This document shows, in pieces, positions 1 to 5,787 of a stretch of DNA of 8,029 bases. A model generated the notes under the pieces. That model worked only from the letters and a program-made list of their open reading frames with translations. It searched no databases and was not told where the DNA came from. Made by a program: the position numbers and the translations under genes. The stretch's first letter is position 1. Each line of letters begins with the position of its first letter. The DNA is from Acidobacteriota bacterium (GTDB lineage: Bacteria; Acidobacteriota; Terriglobia; UBA7540): positions 1 through 8,029 of the forward strand of contig JAJYHU010000377.1 in the NCBI GenBank assembly GCA_021784615.1, given 5' to 3'.

Positions 1-547
1 CTTCGCCGGCCGCGTCATCCCGCGTTTGTCCCAGTCGGTGGTAAGAAAATAGGGGGGGAGCGGCAGGGGCTGCGGCCGTTTCAACCCGATACAGGATCGT
101 GTGCCCTCCGGAAACAACCAAGGTGACGTTCGGGAAGCCGGCGCTGGCAACCTGATCATCCGCCTGCTTTTCCATGGCGTTGTGGAGGAGCACGGCATGG
201 ATGTGGCCTTCCAAATGGTTGACTCCGACCAGAGGCTTGTGCAAACAGAGAGCCAGAGCTTTGCCATAAACAAGCCCCACCAGCAGTGAGCCGATCAGTC
301 CGGGCCCCTCGGTGACTGCGATGCCTTCGATTTCCCCAAAACCCACGCCTGCCTGCCGGCACGCTTCGTCGACGACCGGAACGATTTTCCTTAAATGTTC
401 TCTGGAAGCAAGCTCGGGAACAACCCCGCCGAACCTTTCGTGAATCGGAATCTGTGAGGCGACCACGTTCGACAGGACGCGCGTGCCGTCCGCCACCACG
501 GCGGCTGCCGTTTCGTCACAACTGGATTCGATGCCCAGAACCAACAT
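1..547 (-). CDS. tsaD: tRNA N6-adenosine threonylcarbamoyltransferase TsaD, N-terminal part (cut by left edge)
   Basis: TsaD transfers the threonylcarbamoyl group from threonylcarbamoyl-AMP onto A37 of ANN-decoding tRNAs, working in the cytoplasm with TsaB and TsaE. My translation from the ATG at 547 stays open to the window edge and gives 182 residues, about half of the usual 340 or so. It shows the family motifs in order: SSCDETAAAVV (residues 8-18), GVVPELASREH (41-51), GPGLIGSLLVG (81-91), the metal-binding HLEGH with His111 and His115, VVSGGHT (144-150), and LGQTRDDAAGE (172-182). The start is supported by AGGG at 558-555, 7 nt upstream. A second ATG at 551 is out of frame. The gene diverges from galU. 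The C-terminal half, with the rest of the ASKHA fold, lies outside the window. Identity is near certain. Confidence 0.96.
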   Translation of the reverse strand, partial: MLVLGIESSCDETAAAVVADGTRVLSNVVASQIPIHERFGGVVPELASREHLRKIVPVVDEACRQAGVGFGEIEGIAVTEGPGLIGSLLVGLVYGKALALCLHKPLVGVNHLEGHIHAVLLHNAMEKQADDQVASAGFPNVTLVVSGGHTILYRVETAAAPAAPPLFSYHRLGQTRDDAAGE

Positions 548-597
548 ACATTTGCCCTAACGAAGTATCTTAGCATGCTTGCGGAAAACCTTATGCT

Positions 598-627
598 TTG
601 ACTGTGCTACAACATTGACGGTAGACT
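598..627 (+). promoter_or_regulatory. possible sigma70 promoter for galU
   Basis: TTGACT at 598-603 and TAGACT at 622-627 are separated by 18 nt. They match the sigma70 -35 and -10 consensus at 5/6 and 4/6 positions. A start near 634 would give a leader of about 38 nt before the galU GTG. The rest of the divergent region (548-671) has no clear promoter for tsaD. This is a pattern match by eye only. Confidence 0.35.
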
Positions 628-671
628 GAACTTTTGCAAAAACACCACCATAGTTGCTCAGGGGGATAACC

Positions 672-1550
672 GTGAAGATTCGCAAAGCCGTACTGCCCGT
701 GGCGGGGCTTGGAACGCGATTTTTGCCAGCTACCAAAGCGCAGCCGAAGGAGATGCTGCCTATCGTTGATAAGCCGCTTGTCCAATACGCTGTTGAAGAA
801 GTTGCGGCGTCGGGCATCCCAACGACTATTTTTGTGACGGGCCGCGGCAAGGCGGCCATTGAAAATCACTTCGACGTGTCCTTCGAGCTGGAGCATGAAT
901 TAACCGGGCGTGGCAAGGAGAAGCTCCGCAAGCAGGTGCAGGCCATCTCAAAGCTTTGCGACATCGTTTATCTTCGCCAGAAACATCCGCGCGGGCTTGG
1001 ACACGCGGTCTTGATGGCGCGCCATCTTGTGGGAAATGAACCTTTTGCGGTTGTTTTGTCCGATGATGTGATTGATAGTCGGGTTCCTTGCCTGCGGCAA
1101 ATGACGGAGGCCTTTTCAGAACTCAACGGGTGTATTTTGGCGGTTGAGCGAGTGGAAAAGTCGGCCGTGGGAAGCTACGGGATTATTGAGGCTGAGCCAG
1201 TTCGAAACTCAAAATGGCCCGGCCGCCTCTTCCGAATCAGGAACATGGTTGAAAAACCGTCACCGGCGGAGGCGCCTTCGAATATGGCCATCATCGGCCG
1301 GTACATATTAACTCCCACGATTTTCAAGAAGCTTGCTTCCACGCGGCGCGGCCAAGGGGGCGAAATCCAATTGACGGATGCGCTGAAGAGCCTGCTGGAT
1401 GAAGAGCCGCTCTACGGATTTGTTTTTGAAGGAAAGCGTTACGACGCAGGAGACAAACTCGGTTTTCTTAAAGCCACGGTGGAATTCGCCTTGAAACAGC
1501 CGGATCTCGGAAAGCTTTTTCGAAAGTACCTCAAATCAGTGGATCCTTAA
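672..1550 (+). CDS. galU: UTP--glucose-1-phosphate uridylyltransferase GalU
   Basis: GalU makes UDP-glucose from UTP and glucose-1-phosphate in the cytoplasm, supplying sugar donors for envelope polysaccharides, glycans and trehalose. The 292-residue product fits the usual 280-300. The nucleotidyltransferase signature is at the N-terminus: GLGTRFLPATK (residues 12-22), PKEMLPIVDKP (25-35), then a QYAVEE stretch. Further on come GLGHAV, LSDDVID (most relatives have LPDD), VEKPSPAEAPSN, GRYILTP, GGEIQLTDAL and the C-terminal YDAGDKLGFLKATVEFAL. I chose the GTG at 672 because AGGGGG lies at 660-665, 6 nt upstream, and because the protein then begins MKIRKAVLPVAG as in relatives. A TTG at 654 would add six residues but has no such site. 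The gene stands alone on the plus strand, divergent from tsaD. Its transcript probably ends at the terminator near 1754-1796. Confidence 0.95.
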   Translation: MKIRKAVLPVAGLGTRFLPATKAQPKEMLPIVDKPLVQYAVEEVAASGIPTTIFVTGRGKAAIENHFDVSFELEHELTGRGKEKLRKQVQAISKLCDIVYLRQKHPRGLGHAVLMARHLVGNEPFAVVLSDDVIDSRVPCLRQMTEAFSELNGCILAVERVEKSAVGSYGIIEAEPVRNSKWPGRLFRIRNMVEKPSPAEAPSNMAIIGRYILTPTIFKKLASTRRGQGGEIQLTDALKSLLDEEPLYGFVFEGKRYDAGDKLGFLKATVEFALKQPDLGKLFRKYLKSVDP

Positions 1551-1726
1551 ACAAGAGGAAACGGACTGCCCAATGGGACATTCTGGAGTTCAGTCAAGAT
1601 CCCAAGCATGTCCCTCCTGATTTTCTGGAAGAATATTGGCCACGTGGCAACGCGCATCACTTGGGAGAACTGATTATAGCTCGCCTGCTTCTGGGGGCGT
1701 GGCTGGAAGAGTGGGAATGTTTTTGA
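1550..1726 (+). other. start-less open reading frame behind galU, possible gene remnant or small protein
   Basis: In the frame starting at 1550, 58 codons run without a stop to the TGA at 1724-1726. The predicted peptide looks protein-like, with four Trp and mixed acidic and hydrophobic segments: QWDILEFSQDPKHVPPDFLE, then EYWPRGNAHHLGELIIARLL, then LGAWLEEWECF. The frame opens after a stop at 1469 inside galU. It has no ATG or GTG; the first TTG is at 1661, deep inside. An ATG at 1573 is in another frame and stops after 15 codons. AGAGGA at 1554-1559 could be a ribosome site, but no usable start follows it in this frame. I do not recognise the sequence. It may be a decayed gene tail, a gene with an unusual start, or chance. 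The terminator downstream means it is probably transcribed with galU. Confidence 0.25.
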
Positions 1727-1749
1727 GCCCGAACGAACGGATGGGGTGC

Positions 1750-1796
1750 AAAAAGAACCCGCACCCGGTCCGTTATTGTTCCGGGTTCTATTTTTT
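1750..1796. terminator. bidirectional intrinsic terminator between galU and the fmdB-like gene
   Basis: An 8-bp perfect inverted repeat, AGAACCCG (1754-1761) with CGGGTTCT (1782-1789), is flanked by AAAAA (1750-1754) and by A plus TTTTTT (1790-1796). On the plus strand the hairpin is followed by a run of T, ending galU transcription. On the minus strand it is followed by TTTTT, ending fmdB-like transcription. The fmdB-like stop codon lies in the stem. An alternative 6-bp register, ACCCGG with CCGGGT, is also possible. Confidence 0.8.
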
Positions 1797-2090
1797 GGGA
1801 GACGGCGCGGGCTCGGCAGGCTTGCTGGCAGCCGCGGAAGAGCTTCCCGCCGGTTTTGCGGATTCCGTTGCAGTAGAACTGCTGGATTTCGAGCCACCTG
1901 CGCTCGACGACTTTCGAGCGTAGTCCGTTACATACCACCCCGTTCCCTTGAATTGAATGGCCGGGGCTGAAATCAAACGGGTTAGTTCACCGCCGCAGGC
2001 TTCACAAGTCGTTAAGGGAGGATCACTGAACTTTTGAATCTTCTCAATTCGCGAACCGCACTTGCCACACCGATATTCGTAAAGAGGCAA
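1788..2090 (-). CDS. FmdB-family small zinc-ribbon protein with low-complexity tail
   Basis: This 100-residue protein belongs to the FmdB/CxxC_CxxC_SSSS family of putative regulatory zinc ribbons. The name comes from methylotroph fmdB; the biochemical role is unknown. The N-terminus has MPLYEYRC with two metal-binding pairs, Cys8/Cys11 and Cys29/Cys32. The family segment SAPAIQFKGTGWYVTDYA (41-58) follows. The last 40 residues are Ser/Ala/Lys/Pro rich and look disordered. I chose the TTG at 2090: it gives the canonical MPLYEY start, and the complete Shine-Dalgarno AGGAGGTG (2101-2094) puts GGAGG 5 nt upstream. The in-frame GTG at 2096 lies inside that site and is unlikely to be used. A strong promoter lies just upstream and an intrinsic terminator overlaps the stop, so this is a single-gene unit. 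It diverges from rsmI. Confidence 0.9.
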   Translation of the reverse strand: MPLYEYRCGKCGSRIEKIQKFSDPPLTTCEACGGELTRLISAPAIQFKGTGWYVTDYARKSSSAGGSKSSSSTATESAKPAGSSSAAASKPAEPAPSPKK

Positions 2091-2116
2091 AGCCACCTCC
2101 TGATTACTGCCCTATG

Positions 2117-2146
2117 ATTATAGCAATGGATTCGATCCCCAGTCAA
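2117..2146 (-). promoter_or_regulatory. near-consensus sigma70 promoter of the fmdB-like gene
   Basis: Read on the minus strand, TTGACT (2146-2141) and a perfect TATAAT (2122-2117) are 18 nt apart. Transcription would begin about 2110, leaving a leader of only about 20 nt. That leader contains the full Shine-Dalgarno AGGAGGTG (2101-2094) before the TTG start at 2090. The match to consensus and the placement support each other. Confidence 0.75.
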
Positions 2147-2246
2147 AAAACAGGGCGGCGTTGCATCGACAAGTTGTGCGGCCGAGAGGCAATTGGTAAA
2201 CTATCGCTTAGAACGTAACGATACACTTGAAAGCGAGAAGAAGCGT

Positions 2247-3137
2247 ATGAGCAAAGTGAACCCTCAGGGTGACTACGCGCGCTCGCGAGTTTCCCCGGGC
2301 AGATTGTTCATTGTCGGGACCCCCATTGGGAACCTTGCCGACATCACGCTTCGGGCTCTCGACACTCTCAAGTCGGCTGACCTGATTGCTTGCGAGGACA
2401 CCCGGCGAACGCAGAAGCTTTTGAGCCACTACAAGATTCCGACGGCGACCGTTAGTTACCATGAGCATAATGAAATGACGCGGGCGCCGGAGTTGATTCT
2501 TGAAATGGAGCAGGGCAGCGCCATTGCTTTGGTCTCGGACGCCGGAATGCCGGTCCTCTCTGATCCCGGTTTTCGGTTGGTCCACCTGGCCATCCGGCAT
2601 AAGATCCCTGTGATTCCAGTCCCGGGACCCTCAGCCCTGGTTGCGGCGCTTGCTGCCGCCGGCCTTCCGATGGGTGAGTTTATCTTTGTGGGATTTCTGC
2701 CCGCCAGAAAAGCGGCGCGCTGCCGCAATTTGACGGAACTCGCCGCATCCGGCAAGACCATCGTGTTCTATGAAGCACCACATCGCATTGTTGAGGCGTT
2801 GCGGGATATTCATGACATTCTTGGCGACCGTGAGATGGTTGTGGCGCGTGAAGTCACCAAGATTCATGAAGAATTCTTACGGGGTTCTGTAGCCGAGATT
2901 CGAAAACGTCTGAAGGAGACGCCGCCAAAAGGCGAGTTGACCCTCATCCTGGGTCCGGGAAATCCTGCCGCCAAAAAAGTTCCGTCCGGCGGCTCTTTGC
3001 TCGAAGAAGTGGAAACCGCCAAGGCCAAGCAAGGTCTCGATGAGCGGAGCGCTTTGAAAGCCGCTGCCCGCGCCCGCGGAATGTCCCGCAGCGAGGCTTA
3101 CCGCCAGCTTCAGATTGAAAAGGGCGCGAAAAAGTAG
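2247..3137 (+). CDS. rsmI: 16S rRNA (cytidine-1402-2'-O)-methyltransferase RsmI
   Basis: RsmI uses S-adenosylmethionine to 2'-O-methylate C1402 in the decoding centre of 16S rRNA. From the ATG at 2247 the product has 296 residues, against 286 in E. coli. The tetrapyrrole-methylase fold is evident: LFIVGTPIGNLADITLRAL near the N-terminus, ACEDTRRTQKLLSHY, the SAM-site SDAGMPVLSDPGFRLV, VPGPSALVAALAAAGLP, FVGFLPARK, FYEAPHR and AREVTKIHEEFLRG. The C-terminal stretch ERSALKAAARARGMSRSEAYRQL matches the small helical domain of the family in position and character. The usual SDAGTP reads SDAGMP here. GAGAAG about 7 nt upstream gives modest support for this ATG. An upstream TTG at 2193 would add 18 charged residues with AGAGG only 3 nt before it, and I think it less likely. 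The gene converges on dusB. Confidence 0.94.
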   Translation: MSKVNPQGDYARSRVSPGRLFIVGTPIGNLADITLRALDTLKSADLIACEDTRRTQKLLSHYKIPTATVSYHEHNEMTRAPELILEMEQGSAIALVSDAGMPVLSDPGFRLVHLAIRHKIPVIPVPGPSALVAALAAAGLPMGEFIFVGFLPARKAARCRNLTELAASGKTIVFYEAPHRIVEALRDIHDILGDREMVVAREVTKIHEEFLRGSVAEIRKRLKETPPKGELTLILGPGNPAAKKVPSGGSLLEEVETAKAKQGLDERSALKAAARARGMSRSEAYRQLQIEKGAKK

Positions 3138-3194
3138 GCGTTTCGGGTTTCGGGGATTTGTTCTGAGGCTCACGAATGCAATGAAGCCCGGAAT

Positions 3195-4220
3195 CTAAAG
3201 CAAGGGACTTTGGCAAGGGGCCGTGTCTGGCGCGGAAAGTTGCTTGTGGTCCGCGGCGCCAAAAAAGTCATCCACGCGGGCGAGGACTTCCTGAGGGCTT
3301 TTTGAACTCTGCACCGACCTGCGCAGTTCCGCGCCATTCCGCACTCCGTGCGTAAACCAGCTCGCAAACTGCTTCATCTTCCCGATCGCCCCGGGCGTTT
3401 CTTCCTGGATCAGCATCGCGTAGTAGTCGCGGATCAACTGGTACCGGTCTGCTTCTGAAGGCTCGTTGTAGCGGCCCGTGCGCGCAAAAGATTCCATCTG
3501 TCGGAAAATCCACGGGTTCGACGGCGCCGCGCGTCCGATCATGACGGCGTCGCAGCCGGTTTTAGCCTGGAGGTCGAGAGCGTCCGGCGGACTCATCACA
3601 TCGCCGTTGCCAATCACCGGAATGCGCACGCTTACCTTGGTTTCCCGGATAAGTTCCCATCGTGCTTTCCCACTGTAGCCCTGGAGCCGCGTGCGCGGAT
3701 GGATGGCGATGGCTTCGACCCCCGAATCTTCCGCCAGCTTGGCCACTTGGCAGGCTACAATCTCCTCATCGCTCCATCCGGAGCGGATTTTGATCGTAAA
3801 AGGAATGCTCACCGACCGGCGGATTTTTTCAAGAATCAGCTTAAGTAAAGGCAGATCGCGCAGCAGGCCCGAGCCCCCGCACTTCACTACTTTCTTGGCA
3901 GGGCACCCGAGATTCAAGTCAACGAGGTCAAATCCAAGGTCTTCGATTATGCGGGCGGCGTCGGCCAGATGGTCGGGGTCGGCGCCGAAGATTTGCGCGC
4001 TGATGGGCCGTTCTTCTTCGGTGTAGTAAAGGTAACGGCGGGACTTCAGGTTCTGGCGGATCATGCCCTCGCTTGAGATAAACTCCGTCATGATCAGGCC
4101 GCAACCGCCCAGGCGCTTGATGAAGCGCCGGAAGACCGTGTCGGTGATCCCGGCCATGGGCGCCAAAATATGGGCGGGCCGGATTCTTACGTTGCGAATC
4201 TGAAGTTCTTCAAAAAGCAT
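3195..4220 (-). CDS. dusB: tRNA-dihydrouridine synthase, DusB type
   Basis: Dus enzymes reduce specific uridines in tRNA to dihydrouridine with FMN and NADPH. The 341-residue length fits the DusB group (about 320-350). Motifs in order: APMAGITDTVFRR (residues 20-32), FMN/TIM-barrel start; TEFISSEG (45-52); QIFGADP (76-82); DLNLGCPAKKV (101-111) with catalytic Cys106; GGSGLLRD (115-122); KIRSGW (144-149); HPRTRLQGYSGKARWE (174-189); GNGDV (204-208); and GRAAPSNPWIF (229-239), phosphate binding. A helical C-terminal domain follows, then a short Pro/Ser-rich tail. The ATG at 4220 has no clear Shine-Dalgarno. It lies only 6 nt after the fabZ-like stop, so translation is probably coupled. It is the last gene of the minus-strand set; the 57 nt before rsmI show no convincing terminator. 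The subfamily call rests on motif style and size. Confidence 0.93.
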   Translation of the reverse strand: MLFEELQIRNVRIRPAHILAPMAGITDTVFRRFIKRLGGCGLIMTEFISSEGMIRQNLKSRRYLYYTEEERPISAQIFGADPDHLADAARIIEDLGFDLVDLNLGCPAKKVVKCGGSGLLRDLPLLKLILEKIRRSVSIPFTIKIRSGWSDEEIVACQVAKLAEDSGVEAIAIHPRTRLQGYSGKARWELIRETKVSVRIPVIGNGDVMSPPDALDLQAKTGCDAVMIGRAAPSNPWIFRQMESFARTGRYNEPSEADRYQLIRDYYAMLIQEETPGAIGKMKQFASWFTHGVRNGAELRRSVQSSKSPQEVLARVDDFFGAADHKQLSAPDTAPCQSPLL

Positions 4221-4226
4221 AAGCAG

Positions 4227-4697
4227 CTATTTCGGAAGAATCTTGTCCCGATCTGCAATCGCAAATCGCATCTGTCCTTGAGCGATGAGCGCTTCACCTA
4301 TGTAGGCGGAACCTTGCAACTCCCCCAGGGTTTCACGGAGTTTCAGCACGCGCGCTTCAAAGCGCACCGTATCGCCCGGTGCAACCGTCGCGTACATTTG
4401 GGCGGAGGGGATTTGCAGGATCATCGCAATCTTGCCGGCCATTTGCGGCCGTTCGAGCACCAGAATCGCTCCTAATTGCGTGACCGTTTCCAGCAAAATG
4501 CCCGTTGGGACAAGCGGAGATGATGGGGAATACCCGAGCAGCATCGCCTCATTAGCCGTAAAGTTTTTCACGCCATGGATTTTGACGCCCGGGGTAAATT
4601 CCGTAACTCGGTCCACCAGTAGGAAGGGATAGCGGTGCGGCAACATTCGCACTAAGGCGGATTCAAACGCTTGTTTTTCTGGAGCTAGATTTGCCAC
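4227..4697 (-). CDS. FabZ-like hotdog-fold protein lacking the catalytic histidine
   Basis: The 156-residue protein has the length and frame of FabZ, the 3-hydroxyacyl-ACP dehydratase of fatty-acid elongation. The family N-terminal motif LPHRYPFLLVDRV (residues 19-31) is intact, followed by IHGVKNFTANE (40-50). The active-site loop, usually GHFPxxPxMPG, reads GYSPSSPLVPTG (55-66). Tyr56 therefore stands where the catalytic His should be, and the Gly after MP is Thr. The second catalytic residue is kept as Glu70 in LLETVTQLGA. The rest of the hotdog strands look intact (PSAQMYATVAPGDTVRFEARVL), so the gene is not decaying. The GTG start at 4697 has AGGTGA 9 nt upstream. It is 74 nt after the yhaM-like stop and 6 nt before dusB. 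No lipid A or fatty-acid genes are adjacent. Fold confidence is high; dehydratase activity is doubtful. Confidence 0.88.
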   Translation of the reverse strand: MANLAPEKQAFESALVRMLPHRYPFLLVDRVTEFTPGVKIHGVKNFTANEAMLLGYSPSSPLVPTGILLETVTQLGAILVLERPQMAGKIAMILQIPSAQMYATVAPGDTVRFEARVLKLRETLGELQGSAYIGEALIAQGQMRFAIADRDKILPK

Positions 4698-4740
4698 GCT
4701 GACGGTTCACCTGCCTGAATGTTTGCGGAAGTCTATCCCA

Positions 4741-4762
4741 CGCCCGCATGCCGCCGCGGGTG
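4741..4762. other. GC-rich hairpin between yhaM-like and fabZ-like genes
   Basis: CGCCCGC (4741-4747) can pair with GCGGGTG (4756-4762) over an 8-nt loop, with one G-U pair. On the minus strand, the direction of the flanking genes, no run of T follows, so it is not a standard intrinsic terminator. It may slow transcription, stabilise an mRNA end, or be chance in GC-rich DNA. Confidence 0.3.
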
Positions 4763-4771
4763 GACGGATTT

Positions 4772-5767
4772 TCATTGCTGGTTGAGGTCGAGTTGCTGGG
4801 GCGCGGCGGGAGCCTCCGGTTCAGACCTCGGCTTTAGCAGCGCCCGGCCCAAGGCTCGATTGCGCATCGTCCAGTCTCCAGGATGGCTCTGATCAGCTTC
4901 ATACTGTCCACGCATCGCGGCCAGTTTTGAATCGAGATCGTCCAGATAACTGACCACCAGCGCTTCCATGAACATCGGCTCTTTCGGGGACCCGAATTCC
5001 AGCTTTCCGTGGTGTGAAAGGATGATGTGCTCCAGCCGGTCTCTCAAATCTACGGGGAAGTCGGAAACCATGCGCATCTTGTCCCGGACAATTTCAAGCC
5101 CGATGTTGATGTGCCCTATCAACTGCCCGCGAGTCGAATAAGCGAAGTGGCGAGCGAAGTTGAGTTCTTCAATTTTTCCCAGATCATGCAACAGAAGGCC
5201 GGCTAGGATCAGGTCGCGTTCGAGTGACGGGTAATGGTCGCAAATACGGTCGCCGAGTTCAATCAGCGAACTTACGTGCTCGAGCAGCCCTCCCAAATAA
5301 GCGTGATGAAAATGGGTTGCGGCCGGCGCAAGCTTGAACTTCTTCGCGATTTCCTGGTCCTCAAAAACCTGGAACAACAGGGCTTGCAGGGGACGCGATT
5401 CGATCCGCCCGACCCGGCTGAGTAAGCCCGCAAACAGCGCCTCAGAATCTTGCGTGCCATGCGGCAGGTAATCCGCAAGTTGGGTTTCTTCCTCGGAGCA
5501 CTTGGCAATTTTGCGCAGGGTAAGCTGAGGGACGCCCTGGAAGAGTTCCACGCTGCCGAAAATGCGAACGATGTCGTCTACTTCAAACTCTGACTGCAAA
5601 TGGTCGCAGTCCCAGAGCTTGGCCTTGATATTTCCGGTGGAGTCTTGCAGCTCCAGATCAAGATAGGCGCTTCCATTGCGTGCTGTTTTACGCTCTTTGG
5701 AGCGAACCAGAAAAGAAGTTGTGACTGCAGCGCCGGGAACCAAATCCGCAACGTAGGTTTTCTTCAC
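4772..5767 (-). CDS. yhaM: YhaM-type 3'-5' exonuclease: OB-fold plus HD domain
   Basis: YhaM-family proteins are metal-dependent 3'-5' exonucleases acting on RNA and single-stranded DNA, best known in Bacillus. The predicted 331 residues compare with 314 in B. subtilis. An N-terminal OB fold (about 10-90) contains LDLELQDSTGNIKAKLWD. The HD domain follows: HHAYLGGLLEH (about 154-164), LAGLLLHDLGK (188-198) with the HD pair, GHINIG (218-223), ILSHHGKLEFGSPKEP (249-264) and a C-terminal acidic SYLDDLDSK (273-281). The family tail RALGRALLKP is present, then a short Pro/Gln-rich end. I prefer the GTG at 5767, which has AGGA 5 nt upstream, over the TTG one codon earlier, which would be too close. 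It begins 20 nt after the surA-like stop, so co-transcription is likely. Cytoplasmic, no signal peptide. Confidence 0.9.
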   Translation of the reverse strand: MKKTYVADLVPGAAVTTSFLVRSKERKTARNGSAYLDLELQDSTGNIKAKLWDCDHLQSEFEVDDIVRIFGSVELFQGVPQLTLRKIAKCSEEETQLADYLPHGTQDSEALFAGLLSRVGRIESRPLQALLFQVFEDQEIAKKFKLAPAATHFHHAYLGGLLEHVSSLIELGDRICDHYPSLERDLILAGLLLHDLGKIEELNFARHFAYSTRGQLIGHINIGLEIVRDKMRMVSDFPVDLRDRLEHIILSHHGKLEFGSPKEPMFMEALVVSYLDDLDSKLAAMRGQYEADQSHPGDWTMRNRALGRALLKPRSEPEAPAAPQQLDLNQQ

Positions 5768-5787
5768 CAAAATCCTGCCTTCGAAGC

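Noticed and set aside
391..576. 61-codon minus-strand frame overlapping the tsaD start
   Set aside because: It is out of frame with the TsaD motifs, which are continuous from the ATG at 547 to the left edge.
572..579. AGCATGCT palindrome in the tsaD/galU divergent region
   Set aside because: An 8-bp palindrome alone, without extended arms or a second copy, is not enough to call an operator.
654..671. TTG at 654 as the galU start
   Set aside because: The AGGGGG ribosome site lies downstream of it, with proper spacing to the GTG at 672; the extra six residues are absent from the family pattern.
1636..1970. Plus-strand open frames across the fmdB-like gene (1636-1923 and 1746-1970)
   Set aside because: They run antisense to the zinc-ribbon gene, cross the terminator and give low-complexity peptides without family motifs.
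2193..2246. TTG at 2193 as the rsmI start
   Set aside because: Its purine stretch is only 3 nt upstream and the added 18 residues are charged and not family-like; the ATG at 2247 gives normal length. It cannot be fully excluded.
3138..3194. Possible terminator between convergent rsmI and dusB
   Set aside because: TTTCGGG occurs twice in tandem and a weak TTCGGG/CCCGGAA pairing exists, but there is no good stem with a T-run.
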